From Omphiscola glabra (lineage: Eukaryota; Mollusca; Gastropoda; Lymnaeidae), in the NCBI GenBank assembly GCA_964017045.1, contig OZ024794.1, positions 50,163,013 through 50,227,012 on the forward strand: 64,000 nt of DNA, in the 5' to 3' direction. Position 1 is the stretch's first letter. Each line of letters starts with the position of its first letter. The translations under genes and the position numbers were made by a program. The notes below the pieces were generated by a model. That model searched no databases, was not told where the DNA came from, and saw nothing but the letters and a program-made list of their open reading frames with translations. Shown piece after piece: positions 24,433-35,374 of the stretch.

Positions 24433-24822
24433 CATCATCATCATCATCTCACTTAGTCCTTGGACCGTGTGGGCGCCACAGCTGACATGAAAACTATCCT
24501 TCTCCATTCCTCTCTGTCTTCTGCACTACGCATAGCATCGACTAGTTTTAGTCCCGTCCACTCTTTGATGTTATCTTCCCATCTTTTTCTCTTTCTTCCC
24601 CTTCTTCTCCCTCCTCTCGTTGTGCCCTGCATGATATCTTTGGCGAGCCCTAGTTTTCTTGTCACGTGGCCATACCACTCAAGCTTGCGCTTTTTTACAG
24701 ACACCAGGTCATCATACTGCCCAATTGCTTGATGCATCCCTTATTTCACTTGTTCATTGGTGATGTGGTCTCTATAGCAGATGTCAAGAATGCTTCTGAA
24801 ACATCTCATCTCCATCGCCTTA
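24433..24822 (-). mobile_element. 5'-truncated LINE copy with 12-bp target duplication
   Basis: TTACGAATATTT occurs at 24421-24432 and again at 24823-24834, flanking the insert exactly. On the minus strand the insert ends in a GATGATGATGATG tail (24433-24445) and starts mid-ORF, as expected for target-primed reverse transcription with 5' truncation. Confidence 0.85.
24453..24822 (-). pseudogene. LINE ORF2 C-terminus (RTE-like), one in-frame stop
   Basis: The translation contains YRDHITNEQV, then KKRKLEWYGHVTRK, GGRRRGRKRKRWEDNIKEW and EDREEWRRI. This is the WYGHV...RGRKRKRWEDNI tail typical of RTE-like and related LINEs, distal to the reverse transcriptase. An in-frame TAA at 24741-24743 interrupts it, so the copy is dead. 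The clade is assigned from memory of the family motif. Confidence 0.8.
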
Positions 24823-25217
24823 TTACGAATATTTAGTCAACAATAAACATTGTGTTTTGGATTGTCGAAACGAGCGTGTTATCGGTCCCAGGTTTAAATG
24901 TAGTTTTCTGCTTCTACGAAAGAAAAAAACCCGGTAACTTTTCTAACCGTTGAAGCGGTATAACCACAGAATGTGCGCTGGACATGTTCCATGAAGTTTG
25001 TTGTTTTTAAGCCTAGTATTAGTAATAATTGATCCACATCGTTACAAATACAAGTCAAACAGTCAAAATAGACTACACATTATTTTAGATGACCAATATT
25101 TCAGGACCAGCCTATCCCCCTTGTCATCCCTCATAACCAGCCTTACCCCCCCCCCCACCGTCCACCTCTTATCTTAGGCCACCATCGCCAACCCTGGATC
25201 TCTACAAGGCTTCCAAG

Positions 25218-26193
25218 CAGTGGCGTAACTAGGGTTTTTGTCCCCCGGTGCGGTAAGCTGATGGTGTCACCCCCCCCCCAACACACACCTTTTTCCCCCT
25301 TTAGACTTCCACGGTGGATTTCTTCTTGTTAAAATAAGTCCACAGTATAACAATGACAAAAAACAAATTAATTGAAGGTCAGGATGTAAATGTAAAAACG
25401 GTATGTTATAGTTACATTAAATTTACTTTAATTTTAAAATTCTCCTTTCTTGGTCTTGCAAACCTGTCAACCACTTGAATAAAGTAATTATTCTTCACCT
25501 TATCACTTTGATTGTTGAGATGTGAGTAAAATTTACCATTGATTTGTTATCCTTTTATGAAATTCGGTTGGGCCGATCAGTGCGTGCTCTGTGAATATGC
25601 ACTTTTTCAATTTGGTGTCAACCCCCTGAGATGGTTTCCCCAGGTGCGGTCCGCACCTCCCGTATCCCCCTAGCTACGCCACTGCAAATTACAGCACACA
25701 AAGGTGGCGGGTAAAACACAGCAGTCGTGATATGGCAATCGTGCTCAAATGTTAAAGGTCGGTGCTAGTGACAAATCGGTGAAAATATTTATTTGCGTAT
25801 TTCTGGGTTTGGATATATTTGATTTCAAAAACCCTTTTGTTTTTAATAATAAAATTTAAATGAATTTAAAAAATTATTTTAAAGAAATAGAAAAGGATGT
25901 GAAATATTCGTTTGTTAACCCTGTGAATGGTTAAACGGTGTTTATTGTTAGACCTAATTATAGGGTCACCACCATTCTTGACACAGGAATATTTAACTTT
26001 TAATAAAGCGCGCATTTCGGATTGGTTACGTGTGTGGAAAATTTACGTGTGATCTGTTATCCTCTTATGAAATCGGCTGGACTGGGCAGTGTGCGCTCTG
26101 TAAATAAGCATTTTTTTTTCAATTTGGTGTCACGCCTTGAAATGTTGACACCCGGTGCAGTCCACCCCCGCACCCGCCCTAGCTACACCACTG
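25218..26193. mobile_element. Non-autonomous hAT element with internal partial duplication
   Basis: The left end is CAGTGGCGTAACTAGGG. The right end is CCCTAGCTACACCACTG, its near-perfect reverse complement. CTTCCAAG flanks both sides (25210-25217, 26194-26201), an exact 8-bp target duplication fitting the nTnnnnAn consensus of the Ac group of hAT. The right-hand part occurs twice: about 25500-25684, ending CCCCCTAGCTACGCCACTG, and about 25990-26193. The element therefore contains an extra internal terminus. Confidence 0.85.
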
Positions 26194-26740
26194 CTTCCAA
26201 GGAAGCGATATTGTCAACTTTGGGAATGACTGATTTTAATGTTTGCTCCAAATACAATTAGAGGGAAAAAAGTCGTTGTGTTTTATGGTTCAAACCAAGA
26301 TTCAAAATATTTTAAAATTAAATAAAAATTGTTTACCTAACTGATTTATTTAATTAGCATTTTCACTTTAACATACCATTCGCGGTTTATCATATCTAAA
26401 ATACAAAAAAATTTTAAAAGGAAATCTATTTGTTTTTTTTCTATGTTTTGGGAGGGTTGACTAAATGAAACACTACTTCTGAATATTTTTCCTGTCCTAT
26501 ATCATCCAAATAGAGATGTATTGCAAGAACCTATTTACATAAATTCAAAGGAAATGGCACTGGAGGAATGTGTTATTAAATTGAACATTCAAATCTAATT
26601 CCATTTTCTCTTTTCACCTCAACTGTCCTGTCATATCTTTTTGTCTCTCTTGTCCATCAAGGTTCCCTCACCCATTACTAATAAGCATGATATCCTAATC
26701 TGCTTAATGCACTGAACAGAAACAGGAGTTGTTGTTGTCA

Positions 26741-27245
26741 ATAAAAATTAAACAACCCTTAAAAACACATTTTGTCGTATAACTCCTTTATTAAATGTAA
26801 TATAGAGCAATGGGGTGGGGCTGAAAAGTTGACAAAACATGCACACAAGTTATTTACTTTATAAGAATCCGAATAAAGGTTTCCCTGTCACCAAGGTTCG
26901 CAACCTCACGTTTTTTTTCATGCCCCTGAACTGTATTAATATTGTAATGACCCAAACGCTTTTACACCTGAGATTTATTTCATCAACTATTTCAGAAAAA
27001 AAAAGAAGATAATACGCACCAAACGTACTAAAATAATCTCATTTAGTACTTTTATCAGGAATTTTATTTCGTGAATTTAGTGGCATCATATTTATTCCTC
27101 TTCCCCTTGAAAGACAGGAAATAGGGTGGTGAGGGCTGAAAATGTGAGAAAATGTGTTGTCATCAGCAGCGGGTCTCTGTGCCAAGTTTCAGCTCGATAA
27201 GTACAAGGGAAGTAAGCGAATCAGCTGTCTGAAGATTTAGCCAGC
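26741..27245 (+). mobile_element. Dispersed repeat family D2, copy 1
   Basis: Collinear with 34951-35374. Shared motifs are CGCTTTTACACC, GATTTATTTCA, TGGCATCATATTTA, CTTCCCCTTGAA, GGGCTGAAAAT, TTGTTGTCAT and GTGCCAAGTTTCA. No ORF is seen. The GTGCCAAGTTT end recalls the end of the repeat at 7633. Confidence 0.7.
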
Positions 27246-27260
27246 CAGCCAGCCACAAAC

Positions 27261-28027
27261 TAAGGCGAAAGTTCATAAACATGATTCAAAAATACCTACA
27301 TTGATAGCAATTAATTTTTTTAGATAACTTGTCGGGGATTCGTTGACTTTACGATAATAAAGAACTGGTGTAAATACACCTTGAACAAGTCAACCGAAGG
27401 GGACACTCGAAGCAGCAGTTAAAGGCTGGCAAGTGCGGGTTTTGATTCGGACATTGCAAGAAAATGGGACAAAGAATGTATGAGATATTGTTTAACTTGA
27501 ATCTGAATTGCTCTTTTCGCTTTCTAAATGTTCCCTTTCATGGTAACCGTATGCTTTGATAGAATTTTTTTCCGACTAGGCGATCGATTTTTTCTGAAAT
27601 TGATTGCTGAATTGAGTTCAACTTCATTCAATGTCCTGAATTTTCAATGAGTTCTGGGTGGCTTGACGCTAGACTCGCACCAAAGTAACCTTGCACCCTG
27701 TGACTCGTCTTGTTACACTCGATATTAATACAGTCCGTGACCACGCAAGCTTATTCTCGCTCCACAGAACGTGACTTGTATGGAATATTTTCAATTTTGC
27801 GTGATTTGTATCAATATTTATATTCAGTGACCTTAAATATAATTCTAACTGTACGACATCTCCCCAAACTTCAATGAAACTTTTTTATGTCTATAAAATT
27901 CAGCATTTTTTTTATTTGCACACTGAAGTGAAATCATTGTTTTTTCTTATTAAAAAATAGATTTTTCCACATTTTTTTTTACAATTTGCTATTTTTTTTT
28001 TTTTACAAAAATTCTTAAAAGACTACG
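27261..28027. other. AT-rich sequence without identified feature
   Basis: No arrays, transposon ends or plausible exons are seen. Long T-runs lie between 27905 and 28010. Confidence 0.45.
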
Positions 28028-28970
28028 TGCCTAGACCTGTAAAAAACGAACCAATATTAGAAATAGTAGACCTATATTAAACCTATAATATACCTATATT
28101 AGATCGAGGCATAACCTATATTAGACCTAGACCTACAACTGTATTAAACCTAGACTATATTAGACAAGCAAAAACACCACGAGCACCACGGTAGAGGTGA
28201 CACGTGAACCATGGACGGCGACTCGTCTAAGAGAATGCATACTCTGAAATTAAACCCGGAGATGGAGTCCCGTAGGCGGCATGACATTGGTACATTGAAC
28301 ATTCCTACCACTCCTGTTACGTTGAACTGCATAAGAGAACTGTGAGGCACAAGACACACATTGCTGGTCATCCACTGCATCCTGGTCTATTTCCAGTCGT
28401 CTTGACTAAGGCTTGCATTAGAACATATAGGCCAGGACGAGAGAGGGAGGCTGACGAATTGAGCAACTCCCCCCTCACTTTAAAACAAAATTCAGCTCAA
28501 GTCAAGGCTACTAAAAGGTCACAGTCTTTGACATCTCCGGTTAAGAAGGAAGAACAATAAAAGTAACAATATGACCAAGATATATTTTAGAATTAGGCCT
28601 ATATTACACCTAGATATATATTAAACTTAAACCTAGATCTATATTAGACCTAGACCTGTAATAGACCTAGACCTATGTTATAACTAGACCTAGCTCTAGA
28701 AATAGAATTAGAACTAGACTTAGATCTGGACTTATAGCCAGACCTAGACCTAGACCTAGACGTATATTAGACTAAGACCTAGACCTAGAAATATACCTAG
28801 ACTTAGACCTAGACCTAGGCCCAGAACAAGACCTAGACCTAGACCTAGACCTAGACTTAGATCTAGACCTAGGCTCAGACCTAGACTTAGATTTAGACCT
28901 AGACCCAGACCAAGAGCTGGAACTAGACGTTGACCTGACTCAGACCTAGACGAAGACTTAGATCTAGTTA
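28028..28970. repeat. Degenerate CCTAGA hexamer array, interrupted
   Basis: Two blocks (28028-28165 and 28590-28970) consist of imperfect CCTAGA, CCTATATTAGA and ACTTAGA units. The second is cleanest at 28740-28900. The intervening 28195-28345 belongs to dispersed family D3. The unit is not the TTAGGG telomere repeat. Confidence 0.85.
28195..28345 (+). mobile_element. Dispersed repeat family D3, copy A
   Basis: It shares GGACGG..ACTCGT, ACTCTGAA, AAACCC.GAGATGG, TCCCGTAGG and ACATTGAACATTCC-type motifs in order with 45065-45235. No coding potential is recognised. It lies between two blocks of the hexamer array, which suggests insertion into it. Confidence 0.6.
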
Positions 28971-29039
28971 GTTTCTGCCCGAGTGTACATCGCCTCGCTC
29001 AACAATTGATTTCCACTTCTCCTTGTTTGATACGCAGTT

Positions 29040-29261
29040 TCAAGCATCCCGGAACTTTCCTTCCTTCCTTTTTCCTCGTGTGGATGCTCCGATAGTAACG
29101 TACTTACCTTTACGCTGTGTGGCTGGTTTTAGGATGTGCACTGAAGAGCTTATGCTACCAGACGCACCATAATTCATATGCTCTGGGTGCGCATCATTTT
29201 CAGGAACTTCTTCTTTTTTTCCTTTCTTAATCACAAGCAGCTGATTAACATTTTTTTCCAC
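29040..29261 (-). CDS. Unexplained 73-residue protein-like frame
   Basis: The frame has mixed composition without repeats: a basic N-terminal part (VIKKGKKEEVPENDAHPEH), a serine-rich middle and a basic end (TRGKRKEGKFRDA). Directly after the stop the same frame continues NCVSNKEKWKSIVERG, reminiscent of the distal end of LINE ORFs. It is more likely the decayed C-terminus of an unrecognised transposon than a host gene. No splice or start evidence. Confidence 0.2.
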   Translation of the reverse strand: MEKNVNQLLVIKKGKKEEVPENDAHPEHMNYGASGSISSSVHILKPATQRKGKYVTIGASTRGKRKEGKFRDA

Positions 29262-29264
29262 TAT

Positions 29265-30540
29265 GAAATCTTGAAAATTATTTTCGGCATATTTAAGAAG
29301 TAGCTCAGGTAACCGAATATTAATGAATAATTTGTTTTGAGCAAACCATTTTTAAAATATCATCTGCTTTCAACAAACCACCTTTCAAACGTCTTCTTCT
29401 TTGTATACAAGTTAGTTTTTATATTTAAAATAATCAGCTCGTCTGATATAAAACAAAAACAATAAAAAAACAAATATCTTTAATACATATTTTTTTATTT
29501 CTGAATTCTCCCTACACGCCACTGAAATGTTGTGATGCAGCACAGTGAAAAATATTTATATTCTGTTTTTATAACCAGAGGTTCTGCTAAGTGATTACTT
29601 TCAAACCATTTTCAAAACAAATCGGAATCTATTTTATCTCTTTTTTTAATCCGATGATGTCTATACATCCTTAGAAAAGGCACCCACTAGAGTAATGAGA
29701 ACCACTGGCAAAAAAGAAACGATTCTCCTTTTGTCGGTTTTGCTGTCACCCCTAACGGTTCCCCCGTGATGGAAGTCGGGGTGCTCCTTCGGAGGCTAAA
29801 AGATCCTGTTCCCTTTTTTTTTGGCGCAGGCCATTCCATCAGATCCCCTTTCGTAAGCTCCTTTGACAACTTTCGACTTCTGTCACCACATAAATCGCCC
29901 TTGGAAACATACATACACGAAGTAAAAGCAAATATTAATCACATGTTTATAGACTATGAAAACAAGTCATTAATCTCGTGGAAGGAAAGGGGGGAGATCA
30001 AACTAAAAGTTGTAAACCCAAGCCTGGAAATTTTCTCTCATATATCATTGAGTGTTTTCCCGGTGACTACTAATAAACATGGACTCATCCATCTTATATA
30101 ACTTCCTGTCTCTCAACCCGTCCCCTTCTCTCCCCCCACCCACCACTATGTTTAATAAATGAGAACTGTTCGGCATTATTCTAGGATCACTAGTCGGAGT
30201 GACTTCTACAGTGCCCAAATGAACATCCATAAATAGTGCGCGCTCGTATCGACAAGATGCACCAGACGTGAGCTTTTCTCACTGCTCCGACACGAGCCAA
30301 TAAATCAGAGCAAGGGCGGAGTTCAATCATCGGCGGCGTAACTTAAACGGTCAGCCAACTGATCACAGCTTTCGGACTGGACGGTCAGAGGAGGTTATTC
30401 ATTCTGGTGATCATCTTATTAATGATCGTAAAGCCGAGCATGGCTGTAGGAGAAGCTCTGATCAGTTACACAATGGTTTAGCTCTTTGATGACGTAAACC
30501 TTCTTCGGAACTTTATTCAAGAAAACAATATATAATGGGG
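29265..30540. other. AT-rich then balanced sequence, no gene recognised
   Basis: An ORF on the minus strand at 29687-29914 has mixed composition but no known motif. From 30235 to 30480 the sequence is GC-balanced and repeat-free, possibly conserved non-coding DNA. Confidence 0.3.
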
Positions 30541-30825
30541 CTTATCCGGGTGCAGACTTTTTACACTGGGTCCGGGTATTACGAGAACTTATCCTCTGGT
30601 TCTCATTTTCTACAAACAATAGTCCTACAGACGGTCTAACAGACAGTCCTACACCTTACCTGGTAGCATTTTAACAATAGTCCAACAGACCCGTTGCTCT
30701 TTATTGATTAATATAGTAGTCACCTACGAAAAAAATTTACCTTTTTACCTGATTTCAACCGTCATTCATGATGCTCGCTTAGTGACAGCTTTTTTGTCCC
30801 CAACTCAGTATTATTCTATCTTAAA
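30541..30825 (+). mobile_element. Dispersed repeat D1, copy B, left part
   Basis: It contains TACACTGGGTCCGGGTATT (also at 58711), TTTTCTACAAACAATAGTCC, CCTACAGACGGTC, CAGACCCGTTGCTCTTTATT (also at 60317) and the CATGATGCTCGCTTAGTGACA block. The remainder of the repeat resumes at 31398, after a LINE end. Confidence 0.7.
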
Positions 30826-31050
30826 AAAAACAGTACAATTTCGGCGTAAAAAAAAAAAAAAAAGTTATTAACCTATTCCACAGTGCAACAATCGGAAGCC
30901 TACTTAATTCCAATATTACCTGCTGGTCTGGTCACACAAACTACGTATCCTTCACTTGCAAAACTATTTGAAGAAAAATGTTTTTTTCTGTAAAACTAAA
31001 CACATTTTGGATGATACATCTCACCCTATTCATAAACAGATATTTAAGAT

Positions 31051-31398
31051 CGACCTGTTCGGGACGAGTTCTTTCTCTTGAGGCGAGGACTGAAAGATTC
31101 GTTTGTTCCCCAATCTGTAGGAATTTACCAGCGTGCTCCCCCAGAGGTCACGAAATCTAAATTAAATGATCACTATTTAAGTCCCTATTATGAATAAGGG
31201 AGTTAACTGATTGGCTGTGTTTGACACTAGAAAAATAATTTAATGTAGATGTCTTGTGCTTTAATTGTTCTAGTTGGAAAATATGAACTTAATTAAAATT
31301 TGATATTTATTTGTGTGCTGAAAATGTATATGTACAATGTAATAAAAAAAAACATTTCCATTGGTTTGGGTCAATAAAAGTATCTTATCTTATCTTAC
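31051..31398 (+). mobile_element. LINE 3' end inserted within D1 copy B
   Basis: The frame 31051-31197 ends with FVPQSVGIYQRAPPEVTK and a TAA. It is followed by the same 3' UTR as at 147-312 and an (ATCTT) tail at 31380-31398. The D1 repeat continues immediately after the tail, so this copy inserted into D1. The 5' junction is blurred between about 30840 and 31050. Confidence 0.65.
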
Positions 31399-31565
<167 letters not shown>

Positions 31566-32004
31566 AATCCTTTTACATCACAAATCAAAAGAAGTTAAAC
31601 CAATTAAGCAAAGTTTTTGAAAAAAAATATTAAAGGGTCTTATTAAGTTGAAATTTTGAGAACTTTACCAGCCTTTTAGTAACATCATACTTAAGGTGCA
31701 AATATATTTTATTTGGTATGTTTTTTCTGTTTTTCAAGCGTAAGATTAAGGAAATGTTTTGATGCACTGATTTCTTAAAAGAGCTATCGCCATCGTTAAC
31801 GCAAAAAAAAAAAAAGTAGGGGTTGGTTTTTACTCTATAAATGCCACTGCCCTTTTCCTCCCAAATGTTTGGGGCTGGTTTTTACGCCAATTGCCACGTA
31901 GCTACCTTGAAATGACACCGTCAAACCAGCTGAATCCATGAGTCCTTTCATATATTTTAAAACAAATGTATAGCGGTAAGCCATAATTGAAGTCCATGAT
32001 CGTC

Positions 32005-32125
32005 TGATCCTCTGCTCCCCTGCTCCTCTGCTCATCCGCTTCTCTGCCCCCTGCTCCTCTGCTCCCCTATTCCTCCGCTTCTCTGCTCCCCCCGCTTCTC
32101 TGCTGCTCTTCTGCTCTTCGGCTCA
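32005..32125. repeat. CT-rich minisatellite (CTCCTCTGCTCCC)
   Basis: Irregular repeats of TGCTCCTCTGCTCCCC and CGCTTCTCTGCTCC. Confidence 0.85.
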
Positions 32126-32529
32126 AATAAGAAGAGGTCAGCCGCACACCGTGGGACCACTAAAGCATCCTCACCCCATTACTTTTAAGTCTCTCGGGGA
32201 GATGTGGGTCACCGTTAGAAAGGTCGCCAGAAATATTGCCGCCGTTCGCCCTCATCTTGTACAACAGCACTCATAGGTGGAGGAAAATGCGTTACGATAA
32301 CCCCTTTCCCCACTGACGCCCCATTTCCCCCCTCACTCCACCTCCCCCCTAGCACCAGCTGAAACATAGGGTCAGATCACGGAGACGTGATGATATCAGA
32401 AATTCGCCCCCAGGGACCAAAATGTTTCGGCCGTTCTAGCCGTGAGTTGGACTAAGTGACACCACTTGTTGACAACTCCTGAGACAGTCGTCTCCTTGGG
32501 GCGGGCTGTTTTCTGTGCTACACGGCAGA
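32126..32529. other. Balanced sequence without identified feature
   Basis: No array or transposon end is seen. ORFs running in from the adjacent 19-bp array are not credible genes. Confidence 0.3.
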
Positions 32530-32772
32530 TTTGATCAAGAGACTTCTCTTGACCAGAGTGGCTTCTCTTGGCCTGAGTGAATTCTGTTGGCCAGATTGAA
32601 TTCTCTTGGCCAAGGTGACTTCTCTTGGCCAGAGTGACGTCTCTTGGCCAGGGAGACTTCTCTTGGCCAGAGTGACTTCTCTTGGCCAAAGAGACTTCTC
32701 TTGGTCAGAGTGAATTCTCTTGGCCAGAGTAACTTCTCTAGGCCAGAGTGGCTTCTCTTGCCCAGAGTGTAA
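32530..32772. repeat. Minisatellite, 19-bp unit x13
   Basis: Copies of GTGACTTCTCTTGGCCAGA, with TTGGCC recurring at 32587, 32606 and 32625. A 19-bp period rotates through all frames. Both frames on the minus strand are open for nearly 100 codons as a result. Confidence 0.95.
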
Positions 32773-34025
32773 ATCAGTGAGTTATCTTCGGGGCAGTCTA
32801 TGGAAATGGCTGCCATCTTATGGACCACTTAACAATTTCCCAATTCTGTTGTAAAACTAAAACGTGCAAAAAAGAGCAGAATTGTTAATACTATTTTTTT
32901 TTAAATTCGATATCTTTAGTAGAAAGAATAGCAGAAAATTTCGCAATTTAACAGCCCACCAGAAGTTAATCAATGATTTTTATATGATAAGTAAATTTAG
33001 TATGTACTTAACAAAAGGTTTGTTTAAACAAATCTAAAATAAACTTTTGTTCACTTTAATTTAAAACGTTTATAAAACATTAATCTGTGGAGAAAAAAAA
33101 TCGAAAAAATCTCAACTCATATTTTCCAGATCTGAAAAATGGGAACGAATACACACTAGCCTTCTTACAAAAAAAATATTTGTTTAAATACTTTTTCCCA
33201 TTTAATAAAATAAAATATTCCCCCCCCCCCACAGGACGCGAAAGTATTAGCACAGCCAAGCACCCGGACGACCGTTAGACGCCTCCGGTGTCATCAATCA
33301 GTCGAGTATCCTTAACTGACCCTGGTATGACTAGATGCATGTTTCCCGATGTTTGCTTGTTCACTGACCAGACCTCCAGGACTGAGTGACTGCCCCCCCC
33401 TCTCCCACCGACTTTGTAAATTGCCTGCTATTTAAAGGTGGCTGAGTGTTGTCTTTAACAGTATGCAGCGCTTCGGAAACAACACTGTTATTCCGGCATA
33501 GATTTTTAGCACTGTTGATAACCCTGTACTTTGGGACCTTGAAAAATCCGCACTTGCAGATATATCGGAGGTTAAAAGTTTTTCGGCCTCTGTATAGGCG
33601 GGTTAAGAAAGTGTGTGCAGGGCAACCAGTATAGAATAGGGCAACAAGTATTGTTTTGTTTTTTACAGTTCGAACGAGTCGCGAGAAATCCATACAGATC
33701 ATTCGATTGTAAATGTTGTTAATTAGTTTTGTTACAATTCATTGATACAATTCCAAACAGATATAAAGTTAATGAACGTTATATAGACTAGAAGTTATCA
33801 GGGGACGAATGTTAAATAAGACTGAAAGGTATCCAAGACCTAATATCTTCACTATAAAATTTTAAAATAAAATAAACCCTGGGATATTATTTAATCTTAT
33901 ATTTGATACAACATAAGCTGCAAAAACATTTTTATTTCAAAGGAAATATTATTAACATAAAATAAACTAGGACATTTGGAGATTTTTTTTCATATATTTA
34001 ATCACACCAAAATCAGTCTTTTTTG
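32773..34025. other. AT-rich sequence without identified feature
   Basis: A C-run lies at 33220-33229. The 113-residue minus ORF at 33361-33702 shows no recognised motif. Confidence 0.4.
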
Positions 34026-34114
34026 TTAAGAAATAAAAGACATACATACAAATAAATGATATACTTACAAATAAATGACATACATAAAAATAAATTACAT
34101 ACATACAAATAAAA
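34026..34114. repeat. ACATACAAATAAAT microsatellite, left block
   Basis: Imperfect repeats of ACATACAAATAAATG. The same unit resumes at 34366-34445, on the far side of a LINE end. Confidence 0.85.
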
Positions 34115-34361
34115 TGTATGGCATCTGTCCGTCTACGAGAGACGATAGATTTATCTTTTCTGATTGCAGCACTTGGTGTGGCTAGTGAGACCGATCCTGG
34201 AGTGGCAGTCTCTTTTGCATGTCCCACACACGAATGCGGTGGAGCAGTGTTTTCTGGCCTTTCTCTGCTCTCTTTACAGCTGCTTCCGCCCTGTAGAGCT
34301 CCTCGGCACGTAGTGATCCTGCCTTCACGATGCCCCGCCATGTGGACCTATCCTCCGCATA
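34115..34361 (-). mobile_element. LINE-derived ORF C-terminus and 3' UTR
   Basis: The minus frame 34361-34182 (59 codons plus TAG) contains DRSTWRGIVKAGSLRAEELY and later QKTLLHRIRVWDMQKRLP. I recognise this as a recurring C-terminal end of non-LTR retrotransposon ORFs in gastropods. The 3' UTR continues to about 34115. No frameshift or stop lies within the 59 codons. A TAG immediately precedes them, at the truncation point. It lies inside a microsatellite. Confidence 0.65.
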
Positions 34362-34365
34362 CTAG

Positions 34366-34445
34366 CACAAATAAATACATAAATACAAATAAAATACATA
34401 AATACAAATAAACGGCATACTTACAAATAAATGACATAGATACAA
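34366..34445. repeat. ACAAATAAATACAT microsatellite, right block
   Basis: Continuation of the left block at 34026. The pair suggests that the LINE copy inserted into a pre-existing array. Confidence 0.85.
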
Positions 34446-34950
34446 TTAAATTGATGAATTTCCCGTGTTGTTGTTTTTATAATTCAAATAAAAACGCAAA
34501 TTAGACAGCGAAAATATTGTAACGACAGTGAAAGTTTTATTCTAAACGCTACCCGATTCTTTGTCTCCCTTTTAAAAAGAAAATAGAAAAAAAAAAAACT
34601 TTTCCGGGATAATTGTGTGTGTACCGACACACTTTCTAGGGTAGGAAATTCAATTAAGGCTTAAGGGTTACCTAATCTTGCTTCAATTAATGATGACTTG
34701 CGATGGGGTGTCGTACAGACAGAATTAAATGTACTAGAATGGATCCTATTGGAAGCAAGCCAGACACAAACAGGATTTAAATAAATTTGTATTCTGTCTT
34801 TAACCAGCTGTCTTGGTTCAATCAAAAAAAAATCTTTATTCTCGTGACGCACAGAAACAAAATGGGATCCTAATTTGTATAAACCCCAATTTATGCAATG
34901 TATTTGATTCACTGTTCTCCACCATGGTTGAATACCCTAAAACCTTAAGT

Positions 34951-35374
34951 ATATACATTAATTAAACAATCCTTAAAAATAACTTTTTTTATAAATCCTT
35001 TACATGCATTTCTTTTTATTTTATTTTATATTAATCTTCTAATGCCCCACCCGCTTTTACACCGCAGATTTATTTCACCAACTATTTTCAGAAAAACAAA
35101 AGGAAATATTACGCCCTCAACGCACTTGTGATTTTTAAAAACAATCTTATTTAGCGCAGGTACAGGGAATGTTATTTCTTGAAATCAATGGCATCATATT
35201 TACTTCATCTTCCCCTTGAAGAACAGCAAAACAGAATTTTGAGGGGTTTGGTGATCCGGGGCTGAAAATTAGACAGACTTTGTTGTCATTGGCAACGAGT
35301 CTACGTGCCAAGTTTCACCTTGAAAGGTTGAGAGGAAACTGGTAAATTAACCATACGAAGATTTTGCCCTGAGC
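34951..35374 (+). mobile_element. Dispersed repeat family D2, copy 2
   Basis: Collinear with 26741-27245 through ATTAAACAAYCCTTAAAAA, the CGCTTTTACACC block and GTGCCAAGTTTCA. Indels separate the two, so both copies are old. Confidence 0.7.

Noticed and set aside
28590..28970. Interstitial telomere-like tract
   Set aside because: The unit is CCTAGA, not CCCTAA; no TTAGGG run occurs.
33655..33690. GTTCGAAC as a tRNA T-loop or B box
   Set aside because: No A box at a fitting distance and no cloverleaf can be drawn.
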